Assembly (NCBI RefSeq): GCF_000283155.1
Contig: NW_004454195.1
Span: 2,618,111-2,682,110 of the forward strand
DNA length: 64,000 nt
From: Ceratotherium simum simum
Taxonomy: Eukaryota; Chordata; Mammalia; Perissodactyla; Rhinocerotidae
Direction of reading: 5' to 3'
The notes under the pieces are model-generated. The model was given only the letters and a program-made list of their open reading frames with translations. It did not search any database and was not told the origin of the DNA. Of this stretch, positions 1 through 11,119 are shown piece after piece. The position numbers and the translations under genes are program-made. Each line of letters starts with the position of its first letter. The stretch's first letter is position 1.

Positions 1-405
1 GAAAAGTTGGTTGTGATTAACCTCATTAACAAGTTAATTAATTGTATATAGCAATAAGAAGGTCAGAGTGACATAAAGGATAATTTTAGGTAGGATATAG
101 AATAAATGCTCACAATATTTAAAAGGCTGCCACTGGATTTATGTAGATTTTTCTACAGTTTAGGACAAGGATAAAGTTGAGGTGGTTATGAGGAAGCAGA
201 TATTAGCTCAATACAATGATGGACTTTCCACACGTAATGTTGTCGAGTAATAGAAGAGAACATTTTAACATGTCTACTAATATTGGAAGTATTTTACTGG
301 AACCTGGATTACTACCTCTTGGGGGGATTTCAAATGGAATGCTTGCAGTGAGAGGAAATGAAGTTGACTAATTTATGAACCTCATACCAAAATAACAGCT
401 GAGAC
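1..405. other. Unique sequence, nothing recognised
   Basis: AT-rich sequence. I see no repeat family, no long reading frame and no RNA gene. Confidence 0.5.
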
Positions 406-409
406 TTCT

Positions 410-650
410 TGAGTAGCATGTTCTAGATACTCTAAGTACCTCACCCTCATTTAATCCAAAATCTTTTGACTTAGTTAATATTATTGCCTCCATTTTAGAA
501 TTGCTTAATGCTAGGCAATTTCTTAGCATCGCTTAATGACATTGTTTAATGTCACAGATTTGTTAGGTTGAAGAGCTGAGAATACAATCCAGGTGTTGAC
601 ACAACACTGATGCACTTTACCACTGTGCCATGTGACGCTACTTCAAACCT
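410..650 (+). repeat. MIR SINE remnant
   Basis: The order of weakly kept MIR blocks is visible: a start resembling 'ctcaccctcatttaatcc', then 'attgcctccattttagaa', 'gtcacagatttgttaggttg', and an end resembling 'ctgatgcactttaccactgtgcca'. Divergence is high, as expected for this mammal-wide tRNA-derived SINE. Confidence 0.6.
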
Positions 651-1480
651 AAGATCCTTTGATTCCATTGTAAATAGTACGTCTATTTGGAGAAACACAC
701 CGTAGCTAAGCTTTTTAGATTTGTCAAAAGTAGCTGAAACACAAAATCAGTTTTTGAATGTACACAGAGTGAAGAACACTATTTGGCTTATCTGTGTTGT
801 CAATAACAGATGCTCATATACATCTCTGTAAGTAATATCATATTCCAATAAGTTTTGTAACATAGTTTTTTGTTGTTCTTCTTGGAAAGAAGTAGTGGGA
901 GAGGTAGGGGAAAGTTGAAGTTAACTATATCATGCTTTTGGAGTATATCTTATCTCTTCTACAGGAAGAATTACAATATTAATAGAGACATATCACATGT
1001 AAGGCACAGATAGATTTTGCTTACAACTCTGTTAAAAAGACTGTTATCTGCACAGATACATCATCTAAGGAGTTGCAGCTGAGGAGGGTGTGGTGACAGG
1101 TGGTTATCAATCTGGAACTTAAAATTAGCTGCAGGTGAGTAATTCTCAAATAAATCATCATCATGTAGTTCACTGAAAGTTTATGCTATATAAATACACA
1201 TGACTATATGTTTACCTGTAAAAAATGATAAAAACAAGCTTTTATAATAGTGAAACTAAAAATGCACAGATTTAGATCAGAACTAGAACAAAAGTAATCA
1301 CAGAATATGGATCATTATACTCAAGAGTGCTACCAGGACTGAGGAGTTTTAACATTTTTTAGAGCTTTTAGTTTGATTACTATTTCCAGTGCTACTGATC
1401 ATGCTAAAGAAAAAATTAACTCGCTAATTCATTCAATAAACAAACGATGCAGGCTATTGTGTTAGACAAAGAAATAATTA
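651..1480. other. Unique sequence, nothing recognised
   Basis: No recognisable repeat, coding region or RNA gene. Short AT-rich stretches only. Confidence 0.45.
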
Positions 1481-1484
1481 GGAG

Positions 1485-1635
1485 TTAGGACAATTGGGTT
1501 CTATTTCAGATTCTCTCACTAAATAGTTTATGTCCTCAGCAAGGATATTTATTTCTCAGCTCTCAGTTAAAGCCCTTTAATTCTAAAATTTAGTGATTGT
1601 ATTTTAGTGCCTACTATGTGCAAGGCAAGTTAAAT
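1485..1635 (-). repeat. MIR fragment (antisense), possibly joined to an L2 3' end
   Basis: The stretch 'gggttctatttcagattctc' followed by 'tttctcagctctcagttaaag' follows the antisense MIR order (the 'cagtttcctcatctgtaaaat' region). The end 'gtgcctactatgtgcaaggc' is the motif shared by MIR and L2 3' ends. Both are very old and the boundary is uncertain. Confidence 0.45.
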
Positions 1636-1859
1636 GCTCTCTATACATTTCCAGTCACATTTAGGGGAAAATATATGCTTATGGTTATTACCAGGCAAAG
1701 TCTTGCATATGAATGAAAAGATATTTCTACTTTTTTTTTTTCCCACCGGGAGCTATACAGATGGTAAATCTGTGAAATCAGTGAAAAATCAGTGTAAAAA
1801 TCAGGTAAATCAGTGAAAAATCTTTCTTTATTTCTTGTTTCATATCAGTCCATGCTAGT

Positions 1860-2740
1860 TGTGGCTAGGTAGCTAACTACGCTGGAATAGTCTATGACTC
1901 TTTTACAGAGAGCCAGAGGTAATTACATGTATGACACAATGGGTGTGTGCTTTTGTTTGCAGTGATGAAGCATGGAATCTGCAAATCATTTTAATAGAGA
2001 AACAACACCTGGAAATACATCGAGTGCATTGGATCAACTTGGGTGCCTAAGTGTGCCACCACCCGTCCAGTGTATCCAAATGGAAAAAGGAGAGCATCTC
2101 ACCATCACTGCACAGAGCATTAACAGTGATTTAAGAATGTCGCTGACTTTTAAAATGTATTTAGCAACTCCATTAGCCAGCACATTGGCCTCTAAGGGAA
2201 TGTTAATATGACACAAACTGCATATGAAACTCTCTTCTCTGTAAAAGAACTTTCTGAGTATATCCAAAGGAAAGGCATTTTTTTCCCCATCAAATGAAAT
2301 AGACTGATTTAGTCGAAAAGAGGAAAGAAAAGTTTTCACAAGCAGCAGAAACTTTCAGAAGTTTCTAGAATTTCTAGAACAGTTCTTTCAAGTCACACTG
2401 AGATGGAGACGGCAGAGCAGTGGAAGAGAGAAATCTTGACACAATATGGTGGTGGCTAGGAGCCAGGAAAACACATTTTGCTGCCTTTCATTCATTATTG
2501 CTCTCCTAAACACACCAGATGGGGAGGCTTCATCAATGTCAGACCTGCTGTTATCATCAGAGAATTTCCTTATCAGTGGGTTTGGAACTGACACCTCAGC
2601 CCCCTGTAAGCGGACAGGCAGATTTATCCACTTCAAGTCTCACTGGCTTCGCACATTAGAAAGCAGCACTCCAGTTAGGACCCAGGAGGGGAGGTCAGCA
2701 AGTTCACAGGGATGGGGTGGGGGCTCTGCCTCCTTTGTGA
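1860..2740. other. Repeat-free block, candidate conserved non-coding element
   Basis: About 880 bp with no interspersed repeat that I recognise, of higher complexity than its surroundings, between MIR/L2 debris on both sides. Short open frames overlap on both strands (for example 1972-2211 on plus and 2034-2339 on minus). None has family motifs, so I do not call a gene. A cluster of GAA/TTC pentamers lies at 2348-2385 (separate entry). Being spared by repeats is weak evidence of constraint. Without a multi-species alignment this remains a guess. Confidence 0.3.
2348..2385. promoter_or_regulatory. Heat-shock-element-like cluster of GAA/TTC units
   Basis: Positions 2358-2370 read GAAgtTTCtaGAA, which exactly fits the three-unit HSF1 consensus nGAAnnTTCnnGAA. 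Further units flank it: GAA at 2348, TTC at 2354, TTC at 2372, GAA at 2377 and TTC at 2383. Several are one base out of the ideal 2-nt spacing. The 9-mer TTTCTAGAA is repeated exactly in tandem (2362-2370 and 2371-2379). That arrays of alternating GAA/TTC bind trimeric HSF is established. That this site is used is inference, and no promoter is visible beside it. Confidence 0.35.
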
Positions 2741-2969
2741 ACATCTGATACAGAAATATGCATAAGTGGTAGCAGTAGATTTATCTTGAGGGGGAAATCA
2801 TGACAAAGAGGGGTATGTTAATATGTGGGGATTGTAAAAAGGGTATTCAGGATTATATTCCATCTAGAGTAGAATTAACTCATTAAATGTATGTGCATTT
2901 TTAGGTCAGTAAGTTTTCTGTAAAAAAGATAAAGGATTAATATTGCACCTTTGTACCATGAGGGGGTTC

Positions 2970-3090
2970 ATTCAAATGTGTTCATGTATTCGTTAAATGT
3001 ATATGCATGTGCCGGGACAGCTTTAGCTGCTGAAGACACAATAATGAAAAGACAGAAGAGGTCTCTGTCCTCATGGTGTGAGTGTCCAAG
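2970..3090 (-). repeat. L2 LINE fragment (3' end, antisense)
   Basis: The string from 'attcgttaaatgtatatgc' through 'acaataatgaaaagacagaag' and 'ctctgtcctcatggtg' follows the antisense order of the L2 3' end. The same L2 resumes at about 3490 beyond the inserted DNA transposon. Confidence 0.55.
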
Positions 3091-3092
3091 TA

Positions 3093-3405
3093 TAGTCAGC
3101 CCTCCAAATCCAGGGGTTCTGCATCCACGGATTTGACTAACCACAGATCAAAAGGCCTAGGATGGTTGTGTCTGTACTGAACGTGACTTTTTTTTATGTC
3201 ATTATTCCCTAAACAATACAATATGACAACTATTTACACAGCATTTACATTGTATTAGGTATTATAAATAATCTAATGATGATTTAAAATATATGGGAAG
3301 ATGTGTGTAGGTTATATGCAAATACTACACCATTTTATATAAGGGACTTGAGCGTCCTTGGATTTTGGTATGGAGGGAGGTCTGTCCTGGAACTAATCTG
3401 CACAA
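3093..3405 (+). mobile_element. MER2-type Tigger-derived MITE (TcMar-Tigger)
   Basis: Non-autonomous DNA transposon. The left part keeps 'tcagccctccaaatccaggg', then 'gcatccacggatttgactaa'. The core 'taaacaatacaatatgacaa' is followed by 'gcatttacattgtattaggt'. The right part 'tatataagggacttgagcgt' is followed by 'ccttggattttggtat'. These match the block order of the 340-bp MER2 consensus. It has no coding capacity. It lies inside an L2 and so inserted after that LINE. Confidence 0.75.
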
Positions 3406-3489
3406 GATACTTTGGAATGGACAACAGGGAAACCTAAGATGTTTGAGACTTCCTAGGGAATTGAATTTCACTTTGGTACCATACAACAT

Positions 3490-3880
3490 TTACTTTCGCT
3501 GGGGTAAATCATTCCAGACAGAAAAATACAGCAAGTTCAAGGGTCTCAGTGACAAAAAATATTGTAATTTGTGACACAGAAAAAAGACACTTGTATTTGA
3601 AATGTAGGATGGGAAGGACAGTAATTCTGTTTGAGGCCACGTGTATAGGTAGAGGCCAGATTACACAAGGCTTTGGGGTTGAGTTTAAAGTTTTGACATG
3701 TTATTCCAAGAGTAATGGTAAGTAACCAAAGGACTTTTAATGGGAGAAATATGATTTTTGTCTTCAAAAGAAGTTCTCTTGCTTGCACATTCAAAGGATG
3801 GATTGAGCAGAGCAAGGGGCCAGGAGGACTATTACAATGGTCTAAATTAGAAATGATGGTGGTTTAGACTAGGTAGTGAT
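3490..3880 (-). repeat. L2 LINE fragment (antisense), continuation after MER2
   Basis: Antisense L2 blocks are recognisable: 'cattccagacagaaaaatac', 'gccagattacacaaggcttt', 'gagtaatggtaagtaacc' and 'gccaggaggactattacaat'. The order matches antisense L2 and the orientation matches the piece left of the MER2 insertion. Confidence 0.6.
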
Positions 3881-4164
3881 AGTGTGAATAGAAAGAAGCA
3901 ACAGATTCTAAATTGAATCCCCAGAATTTGCCCTCAACATGTTTGTAGTTGAATGGGACAGGGAGACATATGAACGATTAATTTAAGAATAGTATGACAT
4001 GTAAAAATGAGAATATAATCATAGATGTGAATTGTTAATTTCCGTAATATCTCCTAATGCCTCTTGGCTATGAACTGGACAGCTCAAAGCGAATAGCAAA
4101 CAGCAGGGAATTTAGAGTTTGGTCTCTGCTAAAGAAGGAAAAGGGGAACGAAAAGAAAATTTGC

Positions 4165-4390
4165 ATGTATTGAGCTCCTATTTATTTGACAGTCACTGTA
4201 CTTAGCATTCTCAAAACAATCTCAGTTAAGTTTCATATTCTTGCAAAGAAAGTCTTTTTATTCATACTTGACAGATGATCAAACCGACACAGATAAGTCA
4301 ACAGTGTAAGTGACAGCTACTTGGTGACCAAGCTGGGATTAAAACCCCACATTTGATTCTGAATAGGAATTCTTTCCCCTACACCTCTGT
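4165..4390 (+). repeat. MIR SINE
   Basis: It starts in 'tattgagctcctatttattt', continues through 'ttgacagatgatcaaaccga' and 'gctacttggtgaccaagctg', and ends near 'cccctacacctctgtgtccc'. This is the standard MIR sense order. Confidence 0.7.
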
Positions 4391-4399
4391 GTCCCAAAT

Positions 4400-5065
4400 T
4401 CTTATAAGGAGGTTTAGAAAGAGCAACAGAGCTGAGGCGGGATATACAACACTGTTTTCCAAAGTGTAGTATACATTATACCAGGGCTAAGTAAGCAAAT
4501 TTTCAATGGTAGTAGGATTGATAAGTGTTTTTAAACTTTAAAAATTGTTTATTTAAATATGTTAGAAAAAATATAACTAGTATATCAAGCTCATAATTCT
4601 GCAAATATTGCTTAAAATGAAGCTGCTGCATTTAAGGGAAACAAGTTGAGTCAATTAAAAGAAAAGATATTAAATAAATAATAGTAGTGGTATGTTGAGG
4701 TAGGACAAAAATTCTGAGAGTGGTGAGTCATATAAATGACTACACTAATTGGGATTAATCCACTCAAATTTGCTTTAGTTGAAGTTTACTTCCAAAATAC
4801 TGTGAAGAACCCTTCATATTTTTTTATTGTCTCCCAAAGGTATGACTCTTGGAGGGAAGGGAGATAATTTTTCCCTTTTTTTGAGACAGAACTAGTAAGC
4901 CACACTGCAGACTGGCATTTGGTCTCCACCTAAGTCCCCACTGCTGCTACAAATCCTTTAATGATTTTACAGTCTCCCTTGCTCTTGACCAGGCACTGTC
5001 ATCCATCACCAAACTCAGAATTGCCTCTTTGGAAAGGAGGGATCTTGCTTCTGATACTGGCTCAA
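4400..5065. other. Unique sequence, nothing recognised
   Basis: AT-rich, with no clear repeat, frame or RNA gene. Confidence 0.4.
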
Positions 5066-5069
5066 CACA

Positions 5070-5590
5070 AGGTTGACATGAGGGAAGCCATATTATAGAA
5101 AAGAAACAGTAGTGTAACTTTGTATGACCTCTGATTAACCAACTCAGACATGCTCTGTAGATTTTACGGCCCCTCCCAACTGCTATAAGTTGATAACTTT
5201 GTTCTTTTGAGTTCCTTAGGAATGTGATGACCCCTGGGCAGACAGTCAATGCTGATAGCCATCATCAATGACAACTGAAAGATTAGGGTATAGGGCATTG
5301 CTCCGATCTCTGATGCATATCCAGTCCAAAACACTCTCAGGAACTAAGACCAGATGTCTGCCTCCACCAGGAGACCAGCTGCCTCCCCCACCCTGGAGAC
5401 GAGCCCTGTATATAACTGGCCAGTAGTCTTTGTTCTGTAAGATGGTTTTTTTGAATATGAGTTGGGCATCTTCCTTCTTGTTAGCAAGCTGTAATAAAAA
5501 GTCCTTTCTCTTCTACCTCCTTGCCTCTTGACTATTGGCATGTCTTGCAGCAGGCAGAAGACCCCCATTGGGCGGTAACACTTCTGGTCA
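5070..5590 (+). mobile_element. Class I endogenous retrovirus LTR
   Basis: A retroviral LTR layout is visible in plus orientation. A U3-like stretch contains 'gtaactttgtatgacctctg'. A TATA box TATATAA lies at 5409-5415, a poly-A signal AATAAA at 5493-5498, and a U5-like pyrimidine-rich end ('cctccttgcctcttgactat', then 'cagcaggcagaagacccc'). This combination is typical of class I (gamma-like) LTRs. No second LTR or retroviral coding region follows, so it is a solo or 5' remnant. The 5' boundary is uncertain by tens of bases. Confidence 0.6.
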
Positions 5591-5880
5591 CAAAGGACTA
5601 GTCTTTGTGTCTGAAGTCCCATGAGGAGGAATACCGTGGCTGCCTTTTAACCAGGAAGCCCTAAGCCAAATACAGTCCCGGCCACTTCCCTGGCCCACTG
5701 GCTTTGCCAGACCTTTCGGCCTTAAGTGATCAAGAAAGTTCACTTCCAGAGTGTATTTGGAGAACACAGGCACTGAAAGCTGCATGTCCTGGAATTTCCC
5801 ACTTAAATTTTTCTTAAAATACCCTGGGTAATATATTAAATTACCTGATATATATCAAATTACCTGAGGCTGTTCTTCAG
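5591..5880. other. Unassigned flank of the LTR
   Basis: This could be leader sequence of the same retrovirus or host flank, and I see no family motif. Near 5834-5876 the string AAATTACCTGA occurs twice within a few tens of bases. Confidence 0.25.
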
Positions 5881-6580
5881 GGGAAGTGCTTGGCGAGCGG
5901 GCAGCGATGGTCTCCTGGGACGAATTCTGGACACCTTGCAGCTGCCAGAAGGAACATTAGGCCCTAGGATGTGCAACGGAGTAGCCTGTTCATGCTACTG
6001 TGGCCCTGGACCTTGGAGGACAACAGGATGGGGCCCTAAAGTGGAGTCACTACCCTGGGCGCCCTTGGGTTCCTGCAAGGCTGTAGATTTGCTGCCGATG
6101 CATGCGCAATTCACTTCCCCATTCTGGCCAGGGGAGGACCTGTACTGCACTGCGTTTGGGCCAGAGCTGCTTCCCTGGCACCTGGCCAAGTCCCTGGAGC
6201 AAGGTGCAGATGCACTGTGATGCTGAGTGGTGTGGGGCGAGGCCTGGAAGAGAATTAGCATTTGCTTGATAGGTGGTATGAGCCAGACTCCTTACAGATG
6301 AGTCTGGGACAGAGCCTCCAGCAGCTGGGGCACCCAGGTGTTTCTCATCCCAGGACTCCGCAGTTGGCCCAGCCCTTGGAGCTCCTGACATCCTCCGGGC
6401 TTGCTCCAGGAGGAGTGGTCACGGAAGTAGCACCTCAGGCCTGATAGCGCTATTCTCTGGGCCACCCCTGATACTCAGCACCTTTCAGCCCATCATCTCT
6501 CTACCTCTCCATCAGTGCCTGCATGCACGCACAAATATAAATGAATGAAAGAATGAATGTATGAATGAATGAATAAAATT
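5881..6580 (+). other. GC-rich block ending in a GAAT-rich tail, possible retro-inserted sequence
   Basis: About 600 bp of distinctly GC-rich sequence ends at 6535-6580 in 'aaatataaatgaatgaaag' and imperfect GAAT repeats with AATAAA. The flanks share a GATATAT..TTACCT-like string (about 5848 and 6587), which could be an eroded target-site duplication. Open frames exist on both strands (94 codons at 5936-6220 on plus; 113 codons at 6050-6391 on minus). I recognise no protein family in them. GC content alone opens frames on both strands. It could be a processed-pseudogene or 3' UTR fragment. I assign no function. Confidence 0.35.
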
Positions 6581-6589
6581 TGATATATT

Positions 6590-7385
6590 ACCTAGATCCT
6601 ATGGGGATTGCACCCAGTGTTACTTTTCATGAGTCTGTAGAACACAGAGCCCTAACATACACTCTAACACAATCTGGAATTTTTGTATTTACATGAGATG
6701 TCAAATAATAGATGTGGCTAATAAAACGGCTAAAGGAGAGCTCCAGAAATTAACTAATATTTCCAATAAAGTGGTGGAAAATCAAATCAAATGCCACCAA
6801 AGAAATATGGAACCAGACACTCCTATTGTGTTGTTTATAAACAAAGAATAATTTAACTCTTTGGGAAAACATCCTTAGGCTTTCCAGAGATTTCAGAAAC
6901 CCACTTGCTAAATTGCCACTTTCATATACTAATTGGTACCAGAGTTAGCTAAAAGAGTTAATTGAATATCTGTATGTGTTGATCTCAGGACTTATTCAGA
7001 AAGTATAAGCACCTCTACAAAACAGATCGGTTTTCTGTTATTTTAACAATCAGCCTTCCTACTGCTCTTCCTAATCGAAGATCTCTTTATTCACTGTGGC
7101 CTTGCTTGAAAACAAGTTTTAGAATAGATAAGTAAAATATGACCAAAGACAAATAGAATGTTAACTGCAAGAGTAATTTAGGTCAGAATAACAGAGAGAA
7201 TTTATTGCTAAGTCAAATATTAGGTAGCATCCTAAAAACATTTATCTCAAGTGCCCAATAGTCCACCTCATTTAAACAGTGACATAAATCCCAATAAATC
7301 CAGGTGAAGTTGTTAGGTTATTCATTTCTTAGTACCTGCCCCTATTACCTTTTCTCTCTAGTGGCTGTAAATCCTTGAAACAAGA
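6590..7385. other. Unique sequence, nothing recognised
   Basis: No recognisable repeat, gene or RNA. Confidence 0.4.
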
Positions 7386-7387
7386 TT

Positions 7388-7450
7388 CATTCACCTATTC
7401 GTTCATACATTAATTCATTCAACAACGTTTATTGAATGCCTATCCTTATG
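7388..7450 (-). repeat. L2 3'-end fragment (antisense)
   Basis: 'attcattcaacaacgtttat' followed by 'tgaatgcctatcc' is the antisense L2 3' terminus. Confidence 0.5.
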
Positions 7451-7454
7451 TATA

Positions 7455-8000
7455 ATTTTTATATGAGCTTTTAATGCAGCAAAATTTATATAGATAAAGG
7501 AACACAAATCATAAAATATGGCACAGTGAATTATCATAAAATAAACAAACTCATGGACCTGCCCTAACCCAGGTCAGGAAACAGAAAATTTTCAACATCT
7601 CGAAAGCCCCTTTGTACATACTCCTAATCACTATCTCCTCCCAAAGGTAACTACCATCCTGACTTCTAACCTGTTTTAGACTTTATATACATGGAATCAC
7701 CCTGGATGTATTTTTTTTGCACCTGGATTTTCACTCAATGTTATCTTTGGATATTTATACAAGTTTTATAAAACAGCATGTCATGAGTTTTTATTGCTGT
7801 ATTATTCCATTGTCTGAATAAACCACATCTATAGTGGATATTTCCATTTTTGGGGTCTTAAGAATAATGTTACATGGAACGTTCTTGTATATATGTGTTT
7901 AGTGCACATATCTGCACATTTCTCTTGAATTTATACCCACAAAGTATATTGTAAAATAGACATAGCTTAAACAAATAGCCCATTGAATTTTTATCAGTGC
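7455..8000 (-). mobile_element. Old L1 (L1M type) 3' fragment
   Basis: The block order is that of an antisense mammal-wide L1 3' UTR and ORF2 end: 'cccaggtcaggaaacagaaa', 'aaaggtaactaccatcctga', 'tatacatggaatcaccctgg' and 'gctgtattattccattgtct'. It is heavily diverged and encodes nothing. Confidence 0.6.
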
Positions 8001-8079
8001 CTACACTTATATAATTACCACCAAGATCAAGATCACTCCCAGAAAATTCCCCTAGGATCTTTCCATATGCTAAAACCTT

Positions 8080-9030
8080 TTTAATAATTTCTAGTTGTCT
8101 ACCATTATGCTTCTTCTCATAATTCCTTAAACATATTATTCATAGTTATTTTACAATCCTTGTCTGATAACTCTTTTTTTTTTTTTTTTTTTTTTGGTGA
8201 GGAATATTGGCCCTGAGCTAACATCTGCCAATCCTCCTCTTTTTCTGAGGAAGACTGGCCCTGGGGTAACATCCATGCCTATCGTCCTCCACTTTATATG
8301 GGACGCCGCCACAGCATGGCTTGACAAGTGGTGCGTCGGTGCGCGCCTGGGATTCTAAGCGGCGAACCCCGGGTCACTGCAGCAGAGCGCGCGCACTTAA
8401 CCGCCTGCGCCACTGGGCCTGCCCCTGATATCTCTATTTTATTCACTTTCTAAGAGTCTAAATCTATTGTCTTGTTCTCTTAACTTTTCTATAAATTCTT
8501 ATATTCTCGTACGCCTGGTTATTTTTGATTGAGAGCTAAGCCTTGTATATGGAGATGCATAGGCATAATTTGAGGCTATCCTCCTTCAGGGATAATTTCC
8601 TTTTGCTTCAGACAGGCAGTTCTACTGTTGAGACATCCCTGTAACTCACTCAGAATGAGATGATTTGTAACGGGGCTTCAGACCTTGTGAGAGCTATTTA
8701 TTTTCAGTTCACTCTTACCCCTAGGATTCAGTCCTGCTGCTTTCCAACCCCAAACTAGGGAGGTTTATCTGGCTTTCTTGTCCTTGGGAGGCCATGAATT
8801 CAAACGTCTGTCCCCAGTCTCTTCGTAAGTGGTCACAACTGATAGATTACCAGACACTAAGCCACTTTAGTAATCAGTCACCCTCCCCAGAGGCAAATGC
8901 TCTTCCAAATGCTGGGCTCGCGTCTCTGGACTTCCTACTTTTCTCCCTCCAAGATCCTGAAAATTCTCATTGTCTCAGTACTCCAGCGCATTCTAACATG
9001 AAAAAAAATTTGGTATACTTTTTCTAGTTA
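8080..9030 (-). mobile_element. Old L1/HAL1-like 5' region, interrupted by an ERE
   Basis: Sequence on both sides of the ERE ('cttgtctgataact', then 'ctcgtacgcctggttatttt' and 'gattgagagctaagccttgt') follows the antisense 5'-region pattern of old L1/HAL1 elements. The call rests on weak similarity. Confidence 0.35.
8174..8425 (-). mobile_element. ERE SINE (equine repetitive element)
   Basis: tRNA-derived SINE in reverse orientation. The poly-T (reverse of the A-tail) is at 8174-8195. The body 'ggccctgagctaacatctgc' follows, and the head ends 'gccactgggcctgcccc'. Flanking TGATAACTCT (8164-8173 region) and TGATATCTCT (8426-8435) form a target-site duplication with one mismatch. Confidence 0.93.
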
Positions 9031-9045
9031 TTCTCCAAGGGACAT

Positions 9046-9555
9046 TTGGTCCAAAGCAAATTAGCCTGCTTTTGCCAGAAGCCCAACTCTTTGAATGCTT
9101 TTCTTAAGTGCAGGCTCTGCATAAGGGTTGCAGACACAAAGTTTAACAAGAAACAATCCCTGCCCTCAAACAACTCTCAATGTTTTGGGAGAGACAGAAA
9201 TAGAGAAAACAAAACCAACTCCAAAACCTTACCCTACCATGTGATTAGTGCTGTAACAGAGGTAAGTATTAGGGACAGCAATGGCACAAAGAAGCAATAA
9301 TTAACTCTGTGTTGTGTGTCAGAAAAGTCTTTGCAGACTCGGAAATTCTTGTGCTGGGAATTAAAAAAATAAAAGGTGTTTTCTTGTCAGATAGTGTGGA
9401 GTAAATGGAAGATATTGGAAAGAGTGCTTTGCAAGTCAACCGGAAAGTAATCCTTGAGTTGAGATTTAGAGTGAGTAGGAATTTTCCTGTGGATCAGGAA
9501 AGGAATGAAGATAGGGCATTACAGGCGGAGGGAACATGCACCCAAAGCCTGGGCT
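9046..9555 (-). repeat. L2 LINE fragment (antisense)
   Basis: Antisense L2 blocks occur in order: 'aacaatccctgccctcaaac', 'gtgattagtgctgtaacaga' and 'gggcattacaggcggaggga'. There is no coding capacity. Confidence 0.65.
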
Positions 9556-11110
9556 GACTTCCAGGTCTCTCTTTCTTCCTCCCTCCTTCCTCCCAGGTGA
9601 ATATTTTCTAATTGTGGGGACATTGAGGGGGGTTGCCACAAGAGTCTCTCATCTGCCTCAGGAGGTGTTTCCAAATGTTTTATTTTCTCTATAAATAAAG
9701 CTCATTTATAAGCTTTAGGTTCCTGGAAGTAAGGCCAGGAAAAAATCCAAAGGTTGTCTATTTCTACCAAATCTAGCATCTTTGGCTTCTTCTCCAAAGG
9801 CTATATTCATAAACACAACTGATTTGGCTTTTAAAATGATTGTCAGTTAAGCAACAATGACAAGAACCCCAAAACAAAAAAAATAAAATATGAAACAGAG
9901 TCAGATATAGGAATATAAGCAGAAAACCCAGACCACAGAAGGATAGGACTTTGGCCATCTGTTTCATATAAGCTGATTTCTAAATTATGCCCAGTGATTG
10001 GACTGGATCTATATAAACATCTGGCTCAATCTTTATAATAGTCAAGTTTTCTCTTTTGGCTTGACTTATTTTTTACTGAACTTGGTCTTCATAATGGGCT
10101 CATCAGTTTAGCTTGCAGACATAGCCTGTGTCTTTTATTTTTTCAAACAATGTGGCATAATTCAGGAGCTAGTTTATGAGAAACAGACTGATAACCCAGG
10201 GCACATTGGGACAGGGCTTTTTTCTGCTTACATCTATGGATTTTTACTTCAGCTGTTCTGGAATCTTATTTGAGACAATAGAGGGAGGATTTCCAAGAAG
10301 TTGTTATGTCTTGCTATTATTGTGGGAGTAAGGATTTCATTAAAGCAGATTAGTCAAAGAAAGTACACAGACGGTGATTCCAGGCAAACCAATTTGCTAT
10401 TTTAATAGTCTATTTGAATCAGAAATCTTCTTGCGTAAACTAGGATAGAAATCCGGTTCTGATGTGCTCTTTCTTTTCCTCTTAGCATTGGCTCTATTCT
10501 ACTTTTTGGTTCCTTCTCCAGGGAAGAACCATTCTCAATCATATTGACTAATGACTGGGGCTCTTTAACAAGCCATAGACTAGTTATATCTTCAGAGTGC
10601 TCTTTACTACAGTTGGTCGTATGTGAAATCCGCTCAAGGCGTGGTTAATTATTGCACAAGCCAAAATTGTCTTCCTTCATCTCCCTGAATCCGTAGCTGC
10701 AGACTTTTTGGAGTTTGTTTTGTTTTGTTTTTTGGCAGTAGTGGTGTGGCCTCTGGGAGAAGGCAAGAGAGTGAGGTTAGGGTTTCAGGCTAGGACAAAA
10801 CAGGAGGAGTTGACAGGTTGGATTAGATGTTGCATTAGATGGTTGTTTTCTTATCTTTGCAAGCTTATCCTCCCGTGGGATTACATTCACTTTTGATGCG
10901 TTATTTTCCAAGTCTAAAGAGTTTTTTTTTCCTTTCCATTTTTAGTATGATAACTGGGGGAATTATGATACTCCTACACAGTTCTCAAGGAAATCATACC
11001 TAAACTTCTTTCACGGTTGAAGAATTTGCTCTCTCTCCCACAAGATAAGTTCAGTAATGGTTTTTCATGGCTTGTCAGCCAAAAAACGTATCACAAATAA
11101 CATATCATAT
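9556..11110. other. Unique sequence, nothing recognised
   Basis: About 1.5 kb without a repeat I can name. A pyrimidine-rich tract lies at 9565-9597 and a TTTTG-rich run near 10716-10733. No credible gene. Confidence 0.4.
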
Positions 11111-11119
11111 ATAAATACA

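Noticed and set aside
5936..6444. Possible gene from overlapping frames on both strands
   Set aside because: High GC content opens frames on both strands, and I could not recognise a protein in any of them. Kept only as an unassigned block.
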